DNA of 19,665 nucleotides from an uncultured Eubacteriales bacterium (lineage in GTDB: Bacteria; Bacillota; Clostridia; Oscillospirales; Oscillospiraceae). This document shows, piece by piece, positions 6,718 through 13,923 of this stretch. The translations under genes were made by a program, and so were the position numbers. How positions within the stretch are numbered: position 1 is the first letter of the stretch; each line of letters starts with the position of its first letter. The stretch is from contig USGS01000027.1 of the NCBI GenBank assembly GCA_900554275.1, forward strand, positions 1-19,665. The letters run 5' to 3'. Under the pieces are notes generated by a model, which searched no databases, was not told the origin of the DNA, and was given only the letters and a program-made list of their open reading frames with translations.

Positions 6718-7401
6718 TTATGCTTCCGACGAAACCATTTCTTTCAGGGGGGAAAAGTCCGTCCAGGGGTAGGCGGCGGGGGGCGGGCAGGTGACATCCA
6801 GGGGCTGGCCGGTGACGGGGTGGGTCAGGGCCAAACGGAAGGACCACAGGGCCGGGGAGCAGGGGGCCTTGCTGCCGTAGCGGACGTCGCCCAGCAGGGG
6901 CAGTCCCCGGTGGGAGAACTGGACGCGGATCTGGTGGGTGCGGCCGGTGTGCAATCGGACGCGCACCAGTGTCAGGCCGTCGTGATGGGCCAGAGCGGTG
7001 TAGTCCAGCCGGGCCTCCCGGACGCCCTTACGCATACGGGTGACCACATAGCTCTTGTTGTGGGCGGCGTCACGGAACAGCAGGTCGGTGAGGGTGTCGG
7101 CGTCCTTTTCCGGCGTGCCCCGGAGGACGGCCAGGTATTCCTTGGTGACGCGGTGCTCCGCCACGGCGGCGGTGAGCTTGCCGGTGACATCCCGGCGGCG
7201 GGAGAACAGCATAACGCCGCCCACCGCCTTATCGAGACGGTGGACGGTGGCGATATAGTCGTTTTGGCCCAGGGCGCGGTAGTGCCGCCGCAGCAGGGCG
7301 GGCATACAGGCGGCAGCGTCACTGTCCTCGGACAGTACACCCACGGGCTTGACGCAGAGGACCAGAAATTTGTCCTCGTACAGGATGCGCAGATCGTCCA
7401 T
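6718..7401 (-). CDS. RluA-family 23S rRNA/tRNA pseudouridine synthase
   Basis: Converts specific uridines in rRNA or tRNA to pseudouridine. The 227-residue protein has the catalytic motif HRLDKAVGG with the nucleophile D57, then the RTHQIRVQFSHRGLPLLGD block near residues 153-171. It is short because it lacks an N-terminal S4 RNA-binding domain, as do RluA and several clostridial paralogues. The target uridine cannot be deduced. It lies 8 bases after the carboxypeptidase stop, has only a weak ribosome site and probably depends on coupling to that gene. A second, S4-containing family member begins at 19308. Confidence 0.93.
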   Translation of the reverse strand: MDDLRILYEDKFLVLCVKPVGVLSEDSDAAACMPALLRRHYRALGQNDYIATVHRLDKAVGGVMLFSRRRDVTGKLTAAVAEHRVTKEYLAVLRGTPEKDADTLTDLLFRDAAHNKSYVVTRMRKGVREARLDYTALAHHDGLTLVRVRLHTGRTHQIRVQFSHRGLPLLGDVRYGSKAPCSPALWSFRLALTHPVTGQPLDVTCPPPAAYPWTDFSPLKEMVSSEA

Positions 7402-7409
7402 AGGACTTC

Positions 7410-8774
7410 TCAGCGGCGGCGGCCGCGATAGGAGTGCTGACGGTAGCCCTTGTTGGACTTGCCGTAGCGGCGGTCACGGCCGTAGAGCTTGAACCACAGC
7501 ACCAGCGCGGCCACCAGCACCACCAGCGCGATGGCGGCGATGCGGACAGAGGGACGGGAGAAGAACAGGCCGATGTTGTGGCGGGCCAGCAGAAAACGGC
7601 TGACGGATACGTCCGCCACGGCCAGCAGGGGCACGGTGACGCAGTCCTGCCCGTTGTAGCTGACGGTGATCTCGCCCAGCCGGTCGCCGGCGGCGATAGG
7701 GGCGTTGGCCGTCTCGTTGTCCAGCTTGACGGTGCGGACCAGGTCCTCATCCTTCACGTCCTTGGGCAGCATGGCCTCCGTCGTTTCGGCGGGGTGGACG
7801 GCCACGGAGGACACCTGCATGCTGAGGGCCACGGGAACCTCCTGGATCAGCTCGTTCTCATCCAGCACCTGGTGGGAGGCAAAGTTGTCGAAGCCGTAGT
7901 CGAAGAGACGGGCGGTCTCGGTGAAGCTCTCCACGATGTAGCCGGAGCCGTTCTCCTTTTCCACCTTCTGCGCGCCCAGCACCACGCTGACCAGCGTGCG
8001 GCTGCCGCGGACGGCGGAGGACACCAGGCACTGGCCGGCGGCGTCGGTAGAGCCGGTCTTGATGCCCTGCGCGCCGGAATAGAGGTAGCCGGCCAGCCGC
8101 CAGTTGGAGATGAGGGCGTTGGTGCTGTGGAGCACGCGCTCATCCTCCGTCTTGTTGGTGGGGGGGATCTCGTAGGACTTGGTGTTGACGATGGTCATGA
8201 AGTCGTCGTGCTTCATGGCCTCCCGGGCGATGAGGTAGAGATCCCAGGCGGAGGAATAGTGGCCGGACTTGGTCAGGCCGGTGGTGTTGGCGAAGTGGGT
8301 GTTCTTGCAGCCCAGCTCCTGGGCGCGCTGGTTCATGTGGGCCACGAAGGCATCCACAGAGCCGTCCAGCGCCTCGCCCAGGATGTTGCACGTCTCGTTG
8401 GCGGAGATGACCAGCATACAGTAGAGCAGCTGCTCCACTGTCAGCGTTTCGCCCGCCACGATGTCGGCGGTGCTGCCGTCCTCCGGCAGGCCCTTCAGGG
8501 CGGAGGCGGTGGCGGTGATGCTCTGGTCCATCCGCAGGTCGCCCCGGTCGATGGCCTCAAAGATCAGCAGAGCGGACATGATCTTGGTGGTGCTGGCGAT
8601 GTCCAGCTCCGCGTGGATGTCCTTCTCATAGAGGATGGTGTCAGACCCGACGTCCACCAGCAGGGCGGCCTTGGCCCGGATGGCCGGGTCTTCCAGACCG
8701 TAGGCGGGGACGGCAGTGAGGGCGGACAGCAGAACGGTCAGCAAAAAAAGAGATAAAAAACGGCGGATTTTCAT
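7410..8774 (-). CDS. D-alanyl-D-alanine carboxypeptidase (DacF/PBP5-like)
   Basis: A penicillin-binding protein that removes the terminal D-Ala of peptidoglycan stem peptides outside the membrane. The 454-residue product starts with a signal peptide (about 1-26, cut after AYG), then the serine-peptidase motifs S61-x-x-K64 (ASTTKIMS), S125-A-N127 and K240-T-G242, and a beta-rich C-terminal domain (about 300-405). The end is a true transmembrane helix (about 416-436) followed by a strongly basic tail rich in R, K and Y, instead of the amphipathic anchor of E. coli PBP5. The ATG follows GGAGAG with 8-base spacing. The promoter at 8852-8880 is back to back with the two-component operon, which may fit an envelope link. 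dacF is the nearest symbol but paralogues are common. Confidence 0.94.
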   Translation of the reverse strand: MKIRRFLSLFLLTVLLSALTAVPAYGLEDPAIRAKAALLVDVGSDTILYEKDIHAELDIASTTKIMSALLIFEAIDRGDLRMDQSITATASALKGLPEDGSTADIVAGETLTVEQLLYCMLVISANETCNILGEALDGSVDAFVAHMNQRAQELGCKNTHFANTTGLTKSGHYSSAWDLYLIAREAMKHDDFMTIVNTKSYEIPPTNKTEDERVLHSTNALISNWRLAGYLYSGAQGIKTGSTDAAGQCLVSSAVRGSRTLVSVVLGAQKVEKENGSGYIVESFTETARLFDYGFDNFASHQVLDENELIQEVPVALSMQVSSVAVHPAETTEAMLPKDVKDEDLVRTVKLDNETANAPIAAGDRLGEITVSYNGQDCVTVPLLAVADVSVSRFLLARHNIGLFFSRPSVRIAAIALVVLVAALVLWFKLYGRDRRYGKSNKGYRQHSYRGRRR

Positions 8775-8793
8775 AGGAATTTCTCTCCAGGTA

Positions 8794-8802
8794 TGTTATA
8801 AT
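8794..8802 (+). promoter_or_regulatory. Possible extended -10 promoter for the ComEA-kinase operon
   Basis: TGT followed by a perfect TATAAT (8797-8802) is an extended -10 element on the plus strand. The region 17 bases upstream (TAGGAA) is a poor -35. It would give a leader of about 75 bases that runs through the opposing carboxypeptidase promoter. Confidence 0.4.
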
Positions 8803-8851
8803 AGGATGTAAGGCTGCGGACGGGTGCGCCCGGGCCGTATGTGCAGGGACT

Positions 8852-8880
8852 ATTATAGACGAAAAGAATGGGGTAGTCAA
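8852..8880 (-). promoter_or_regulatory. Promoter of the carboxypeptidase-RluA operon
   Basis: On the minus strand TTGACT (8880-8875), 17 bases and a perfect TATAAT (8857-8852) make a strong sigma-A promoter. The leader to the ATG at 8774 is about 70 bases. The -35 box ends 3 bases from the first codon of the divergent ComEA-like gene. Confidence 0.8.
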
Positions 8881-8882
8881 CC

Positions 8883-9251
8883 GTGGGAAAGCGGATAAAA
8901 TTGACAAGGACAGATATGTATCTGCTGGTGCTGACGGCGCTGTTCTGCCTGGGTATGGCGGCGATATGGTACGCCGCGCCCCGGACGATGACGGGGGACT
9001 ATCAGGTCACGGCCTCAACGCCGGAGGACGGCGGGACGGCTGCGGCGGCAAGGGTGAACATCAACACCGCAGGGGTCAGTGAGCTGGACGGCCTGCCGGG
9101 TATCGGGCCGGTGCTGGCCCAGCGCATCGTGGACTGGCGGACGGAGAACGGGCCGTTCCGGTCGGCGGAGGACTTATTGAATGTGGAGGGCATCGGGCGC
9201 TCCACGCTGGAAAATCTGCAGGGCTGCATCATCATGGAGGAGATGGAATGA
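8883..9251 (+). CDS. ComEA-like membrane-anchored helix-hairpin-helix protein
   Basis: A 122-residue protein with a short basic N terminus, one transmembrane helix (about 12-32), a linker and a double helix-hairpin-helix domain (about 57-115; key motifs VNINTAG, LPGIGPVLAQRI and VEGIGRSTLENL). This is the ComEA domain that binds double-stranded DNA outside the membrane during competence. The SLBB domain found between helix and HhH in many longer ComEA proteins is missing. The start is a GTG at 8883 with a weak ribosome site; an ATG at 8916 preceded by AAGGA is possible but would remove the basic flank. No comEC or comEB is nearby. Its stop overlaps the response-regulator start (ATGA), so it belongs to the signalling operon. 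DNA uptake is a family-based guess only. Confidence 0.85.
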   Translation: MGKRIKLTRTDMYLLVLTALFCLGMAAIWYAAPRTMTGDYQVTASTPEDGGTAAAARVNINTAGVSELDGLPGIGPVLAQRIVDWRTENGPFRSAEDLLNVEGIGRSTLENLQGCIIMEEME

Positions 9252-9958
9252 AAATACTGGTCGTGGACGACGAGAAGCTGCTGGTCAAGGGCATGAAGTT
9301 CAACCTGGAAAACGAGGGCTATGAGGTGGCGACGGCCTACGACGGCGCGTCCGCCGTGGAGCTGGCGAAAAAGGGGGATATAGATCTGATCGTCATGGAT
9401 GTGATGATGCCGGGGCTGTCCGGCAGCGACGCGTGTATGCAGGTCCGGGAGTTCTCCAATGTGCCTATCATCATGCTGACGGCCCGCAGCGAGGACAGCG
9501 ACAAGCTGATGGGCTTCGCCTGCGGCGCGGACGACTATGTGACGAAGCCGTTCAACATTCTGGAGCTGAAGGCCCGGATACGGGCGCTGCTGCGCCGGGC
9601 CGCCGGGAACGGACAGCAGGGACAGGCACGGCAGAGGACGCCGCTGCTGACGGTGGGAGATCTGAGCCTGGACACGGAGCAGCGGGTGGCTATCCGGGAT
9701 GGAAGGACCATCGACCTGACGGCCAAGGAGTACGACCTGATCGAGCTTTTGATGAAGAACCCCCGGCGGGTATACAGCCGGGAGAGCCTGATGGATCTGG
9801 TGTGGGGCTATTCCTACGCAGGGGACTACCGGACGGTGGATGTGCACATCCGGCGGCTGCGGGAGAAGCTGGAGGCCAACCCGGCCTCGCCGGTACACAT
9901 CATGACGAAGTGGGGAGTTGGTTACTATTTCGCAGGAGAGGAACAGCCCACCGCGTAA
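9248..9958 (+). CDS. OmpR/PhoB-family response regulator
   Basis: The DNA-binding half of a two-component system. The 236-residue protein has a receiver domain (about 1-118) with the acidic pair D7-D8, phosphoacceptor D51 (LIVMDVMMPG), T78 and K100, then a glutamine-rich linker and a winged-helix effector domain (about 132-230) ending in the typical RTVDVHIRRLREKLE and GVGYYF motifs. Start ATG 9248 overlaps the upstream stop by 4 bases. The kinase begins 11 bases after its stop. Closest in architecture to WalR, PhoP and MtrA; the target genes are unknown. An envelope role is suggested by the lipoproteins in the operon and the divergent carboxypeptidase. Confidence 0.95.
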   Translation: MKILVVDDEKLLVKGMKFNLENEGYEVATAYDGASAVELAKKGDIDLIVMDVMMPGLSGSDACMQVREFSNVPIIMLTARSEDSDKLMGFACGADDYVTKPFNILELKARIRALLRRAAGNGQQGQARQRTPLLTVGDLSLDTEQRVAIRDGRTIDLTAKEYDLIELLMKNPRRVYSRESLMDLVWGYSYAGDYRTVDVHIRRLREKLEANPASPVHIMTKWGVGYYFAGEEQPTA

Positions 9959-9968
9959 GGCGGCGTGG

Positions 9969-11450
9969 ATGGAGAAGGCAGAGGCCCGCGCAAGGACGCT
10001 GTGGGGGCGCGTTTCGCCGTGGCTGAAAACGCTGCGGGGCAAGGCCACCCTGCAGATGAAGTTCAGCCTGAGCTATATTTTGGTCATCGCGGCGGTGCTG
10101 CTCCTGCTGAACTCCTATCCGCTGCTGGTGTCCCAGAACCTGATGGTGAAATCGTCGCAGAACAACCTGCGCAGCGCGGCCAAGGTCATCGAGTCGGCGC
10201 TGATGGGACTGGAGAAGCTGACGAAGGAGAACGTGGCCACGGCGCTGGAGGGACTGGATGAGTCCGGCGCGGACCGTATCATGGTGATGGACAGCGCGGC
10301 CAGGGTGATGTATGACACCCGCGACGGCGGCAACGCCGTGGGAAAATACGCGCTGTACTCCGTGGTGACGGTGGCGCTGCGGGGAGACGACGCATCCTAT
10401 TGCAGGTACGACGGGACGGCGTTTCTCAGCCGCGTGGCTACGCCGGTGGTGTATCACAACCAGGTCGTGGGCGCGGTGTACGCCTACAGCTATGACACGG
10501 AGCAGGCGGGACTGCTGGAGGCGTTCCGCCATAATCTGCTGATCATCTCGCTGATGATCGCGCTGCTGGTGGCAGGGCTGAGCATCGTGCTGAGCCGGAT
10601 GCTGACCCGGCAGATCGGCGGCCTTCTGCAGGCCATCCGCAACGTGCGGGAGGGCGCGTACAGCCATCGGGCCGATGCCAGCGGCACGGACGAGATCGCC
10701 CAGATCGCGGCGGAGTTCAACAGCCTGACGGACCGCCTGCAGACCACGGAGAACGCCCGGCGGCGGTTCGTGTCCGACGCCAGCCACGAGCTGAAAACGC
10801 CGCTGGCGGGCATACGGCTGCTGACGGACTCCATTTTGCAGACGGAGGGCATGGACGAGGAGACCACGAAGGAATTCGTCACCGACATCGGACGGGAGGC
10901 GGAGCGGCTGAGCCGTATCACGGAGAACCTGCTGCGGCTGACGCGGCTGGACAGCGGCGTGGTGCAGCAGCCCTATCCGGTGGCCGTCGGGCCGGTGCTG
11001 GAACGGGTGGAGCGGATGCTGAACATGGTGGCGGCGGAGAAGGGCGTGACCATCTCCGGGCAGGCGGAGGAGGACGCCGTGGCCCTGGCCACCGACGACG
11101 ACGTGCACCAGATACTGTATAACCTGATGGAGAACGCCATCAAATACTCCGCGGCGGAAAACGGCTTTGTGCGGGCGGAGGCCCGGGTGGAGGACGGAAG
11201 AGTGGTCGTCACCGTCACCGACAACGGCATCGGCATCCCGGATGAGGACCTGCTCCATGTGTTCGACCGGTTCTACCGGGTGGACAAGATGCGCTCACGG
11301 GAGGTGGGCGGCACGGGCCTGGGCCTGTCCATCGTGAAGGACACCGTGGAGAACCGGGGCGGCACGATCACCGCCGGACACGGCCCGGAGGGCGTGGGCA
11401 CGGTGTTCACCGTGACGCTGCCCCTGGCGGAAAGGGGTGACGAGGCATGA
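9969..11450 (+). CDS. Membrane sensor histidine kinase
   Basis: A 493-residue kinase, partner of the preceding regulator. It has a cytoplasmic head, TM1 (about 33-54), an extracellular sensor of some 130 residues (about 55-188), TM2 (about 189-210), HAMP (about 211-263), a HisKA dimerisation domain with H273 (SDASHELKTPLAG) and an ATPase domain with N389 (MENAIKY), D418-N-G420 and GGTGLGLSIV (447-456). I start at ATG 9969, which follows AAGGCGG by 5 bases. The frame stays open upstream to a TTG at 9918, but that lies inside the regulator gene without a site of its own. The sensor domain is cache/PAS-like in size but I do not recognise a ligand. Its stop overlaps the next start (ATGA). Confidence 0.94.
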   Translation: MEKAEARARTLWGRVSPWLKTLRGKATLQMKFSLSYILVIAAVLLLLNSYPLLVSQNLMVKSSQNNLRSAAKVIESALMGLEKLTKENVATALEGLDESGADRIMVMDSAARVMYDTRDGGNAVGKYALYSVVTVALRGDDASYCRYDGTAFLSRVATPVVYHNQVVGAVYAYSYDTEQAGLLEAFRHNLLIISLMIALLVAGLSIVLSRMLTRQIGGLLQAIRNVREGAYSHRADASGTDEIAQIAAEFNSLTDRLQTTENARRRFVSDASHELKTPLAGIRLLTDSILQTEGMDEETTKEFVTDIGREAERLSRITENLLRLTRLDSGVVQQPYPVAVGPVLERVERMLNMVAAEKGVTISGQAEEDAVALATDDDVHQILYNLMENAIKYSAAENGFVRAEARVEDGRVVVTVTDNGIGIPDEDLLHVFDRFYRVDKMRSREVGGTGLGLSIVKDTVENRGGTITAGHGPEGVGTVFTVTLPLAERGDEA

Positions 11451-12418
11451 GACGGCGCATAGGTATATGGCTGCTGGCATCGCTGCTGGTATGGTCGGCG
11501 GCGGGCTGCGGCACGAAGAACGCGGCGGCCGACACGGCGACGGAGAAGGTCTCGGCCTACCTGCGGCTGTACTGCCCGGCGGAGCTGGGTGAGAAGAACA
11601 AGAGCGCCGGAGGCGGCGATGCAGTGAACGGCATCCCCATCAGCTGGAAGCAGGTGCGGGGCGACGACCGGGGGCGGCAGCAGCAGGCGCAGTATATCAT
11701 GGAGCTGCTGCTGGGCGGCTGTACGGACAAGGACTTTATCTGCCCCGTGCCCAAGGGGACGGCGGTGAACAGCTGTACCGTCACCGGCGGCACGGTGTCG
11801 GTGGATCTGAGCCGGGAGTATGAGCAGCTGGTGGGCGTGGAGCGCACCATCGCGGACTACTGCATCACCCTGTCGCTGATGCAGCTGGACGGCATCTACG
11901 CTGTGCGGCTGACGGTGAACGGACTGCTGCCGGAGGGACGGACCAACGGAGTGTATACCTCGGCGGAGGTGCTGCTCACCAGCCCGGAGGACATCGTGCG
12001 GACGGTGAAGGTGACGCTGTATTTCCCCACCGGCAGCGGAACGCTGACAGGTGAGGAACGGCGGCTGACCGTGTACGAGGGAGAGACGGTGGCCCAGGCC
12101 GTGGTAAAGGCGCTGGCGGAGCGGCCCATGGACAGCTATGCCGGATCGGAGCAGCTGCTGCCGGAGGGCTTTGCGGTGCTGGACACCAAGGTGGAGAACG
12201 GAACGTGCTATCTGAACCTGGCGGGAAGCGTGACCGCGCTGCTGCCGGAGGACAACGCGGAGCAGGAGCAGATGATCCAGGGGCTGGTGGACTCACTGTG
12301 CTCCCTGGAGGATGTGAGCCAGGTACAGCTTATGGTGGACGGAGAGTATCAGATGATGCTGGGCTGTGTACCCATCAGCAGGCCGCTGCTGCCCACGAAC
12401 GGGCAGCCGGAGGCATGA
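11447..12418 (+). CDS. GerMN-domain lipoprotein, LpqB-like position
   Basis: A 323-residue secreted lipoprotein: signal peptide with lipobox SAAGC (lipidation at C21), then two GerMN domains (about 78-160 and 187-300). The repeats share the pattern of an alpha/beta unit with GTAVNSCTVTGGTVSVDLS in the first and GFAVLDTKVENGTCYLNLA in the second. GerMN domains occur in the germination protein GerM and in actinobacterial LpqB. Overlap of its ATG with the kinase stop indicates tight coupling, and the order regulator-kinase-GerMN lipoprotein is that of MtrA-MtrB-LpqB. I infer that it sits on the outer face of the membrane and may modulate the kinase sensor. A role in spore formation or germination is the main alternative. 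Confidence 0.85.
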   Translation: MRRRIGIWLLASLLVWSAAGCGTKNAAADTATEKVSAYLRLYCPAELGEKNKSAGGGDAVNGIPISWKQVRGDDRGRQQQAQYIMELLLGGCTDKDFICPVPKGTAVNSCTVTGGTVSVDLSREYEQLVGVERTIADYCITLSLMQLDGIYAVRLTVNGLLPEGRTNGVYTSAEVLLTSPEDIVRTVKVTLYFPTGSGTLTGEERRLTVYEGETVAQAVVKALAERPMDSYAGSEQLLPEGFAVLDTKVENGTCYLNLAGSVTALLPEDNAEQEQMIQGLVDSLCSLEDVSQVQLMVDGEYQMMLGCVPISRPLLPTNGQPEA

Positions 12419-12439
12419 CCCACAGCAAGGAGGATACCC

Positions 12440-13873
12440 ATGAAGAAAAAGATATGTGCCGGGCTGCTGGCGGCGGTGATGCTGCTCAGCGGCTGCGGCG
12501 GGAAAAAGGATGATGCGCCGGTCAGGAAAGCCGACAGCGATATGATCATCATCACGGAGAGCTACGCCGAGGAGGGGCACTACACCGACAGCCTGGACAA
12601 CAGCTGGACGTACAGCTACCATGTGCCCCAGCTCACCGCCGACACGAAGGGCGCGCGGGCCATCAACGAGGCCATCGATCAGAAGTTCGGCGTTCCGGTG
12701 CGGAGCGCGCTGGAGGATATGGAGAAGGCGCTGTCCCTGGGGTGCGTGTCCGTGGCGTGGAAGAGCTACCGCTGTGACGACGTGCTGAGCCTGGTGGTGA
12801 AGGCCGAGGCGGACTGGGAGTTCACGGACTACGCGGTGTATCTGTACGACGCGGCCCGGGGCGTGCAGCTGACCACGGCGGAGCTGCTGGAGAAGCTGAA
12901 CATGGAGCAGGAGACGGTGCTGAACGCGCTGCGGCGCAGCGCGGCCGCCGCCTTTGACGAGCAGGCCTACATCGCGGCCGATGAGGGCGCTGCGTGGGCG
13001 CAGGAGCGGAGCTGGACCGTGGGCGCGGAGAACGTGAACGCGGAGACGATGCTCTACGCGGATGAGACGGGCAAGCTGATGGCGGTGCTGCCGGTGGGCG
13101 CTATGGCCGGGGCGGCGTGGTATTACAAGGTGCTGGACTTCATGGCCGGGACGGAGGGCGAGGCGCTGACCGTGACGGGCGGTGATGTGACGCTGACCGT
13201 GGACGGCGGGCAGGCTGAGCTGCGCGTGGCGGGCGTGGAGGAGGCGTATCCCGTGGGCGGCGCGTGGTCGGAGTATACCTCCGGCGTGTGCGCGCCCATG
13301 GGCGAGGACAGCTGCGTCTATATATTCCTGGTGACATCCGCCGGGCTGGTGGAGTATATCAACGTCACCGACGGACTGGCCGGCGGGACGCTGTGCCTTA
13401 CGCCGCTGGGCGGCATAGGCGGCGTGACGGCACTGGAGACGGACGAGGAGGATCAGACGGTGCTGGCGGCAGACGGCGAGGGCAAGATCCGCGACCTGAA
13501 GCCGCTGGTGGAGGCTATGACGGCGGAGGTGCCGTCGGCCCTGGTGGGAGACTGGCACATGCTGCTGCTGCACAACTCCGTGGAGGAGGACTGCTGGATC
13601 GAGCTGGCCGAGGACGGCACAGCGGTGTGGCAGGAGGGCGTGCCGGACAGCGCCAGCTGCCGGATGCTGCGGGGCAGCGCCCGTTACCTGGGCATGACGG
13701 CGGAGGGGATCGTGATGTACTACGAGCTGGCCGACGAGACGGATGAGACCGCTGTGATGCGGGGGACCATCGCCGTGCGGTGCGACTGGGACGGCAACGG
13801 ACTGATACAGCTGGGCGGCGACGCGCTGCTGGATGTGTCCGGGTACGTGTGGCCGGAGCGTGTGGTCGGATAA
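12440..13873 (+). CDS. Lipoprotein with RsiV-like (DUF4163/DUF3298) domain
   Basis: A 477-residue lipoprotein: signal peptide with lipobox LLSGC (C19), then a segment (about 35-175) whose YSYHVPQL, a run of alpha helix with AINEAID, and YLYDAARGVQLTTAELLE match the DUF4163/DUF3298 fold found in the lysozyme-sensing anti-sigma factor RsiV and the deacetylase PdaC. The rest is beta-rich, ending in a separate lipocalin-like module (about 365-477) that starts at VGDWHM. There is no cytoplasmic anti-sigma part and no deacetylase domain. AAGGAGG stands 7 bases before the ATG, and the gene is last in the kinase operon, followed by a terminator. Ligand binding at the cell surface is plausible; the function is unknown. 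The C-terminal half has no family that I can name. Confidence 0.75.
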   Translation: MKKKICAGLLAAVMLLSGCGGKKDDAPVRKADSDMIIITESYAEEGHYTDSLDNSWTYSYHVPQLTADTKGARAINEAIDQKFGVPVRSALEDMEKALSLGCVSVAWKSYRCDDVLSLVVKAEADWEFTDYAVYLYDAARGVQLTTAELLEKLNMEQETVLNALRRSAAAAFDEQAYIAADEGAAWAQERSWTVGAENVNAETMLYADETGKLMAVLPVGAMAGAAWYYKVLDFMAGTEGEALTVTGGDVTLTVDGGQAELRVAGVEEAYPVGGAWSEYTSGVCAPMGEDSCVYIFLVTSAGLVEYINVTDGLAGGTLCLTPLGGIGGVTALETDEEDQTVLAADGEGKIRDLKPLVEAMTAEVPSALVGDWHMLLLHNSVEEDCWIELAEDGTAVWQEGVPDSASCRMLRGSARYLGMTAEGIVMYYELADETDETAVMRGTIAVRCDWDGNGLIQLGGDALLDVSGYVWPERVVG

Positions 13874-13890
13874 GTGAACAGAGAACAGGA

Positions 13891-13918
13891 AAAGGACCGC
13901 CGGGGGCGGTCCTTTTTT
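13891..13918. terminator. Bidirectional terminator after the kinase operon
   Basis: Arms GGACCGCC (13894-13901) and GGCGGTCC (13905-13912), a 3-base loop, T6 on the plus side and an A-run on the other. It also ends the convergent regulator gene (stop at 13924). The stem is nearly that of the terminator at 1861-1890. Confidence 0.9.
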
Positions 13919-13923
13919 GCGTA

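Noticed and set aside
9918..9968. An earlier TTG start for the histidine kinase
   Set aside because: It lies inside the response regulator gene without its own ribosome site, while ATG 9969 has AAGGCGG at 5 bases.
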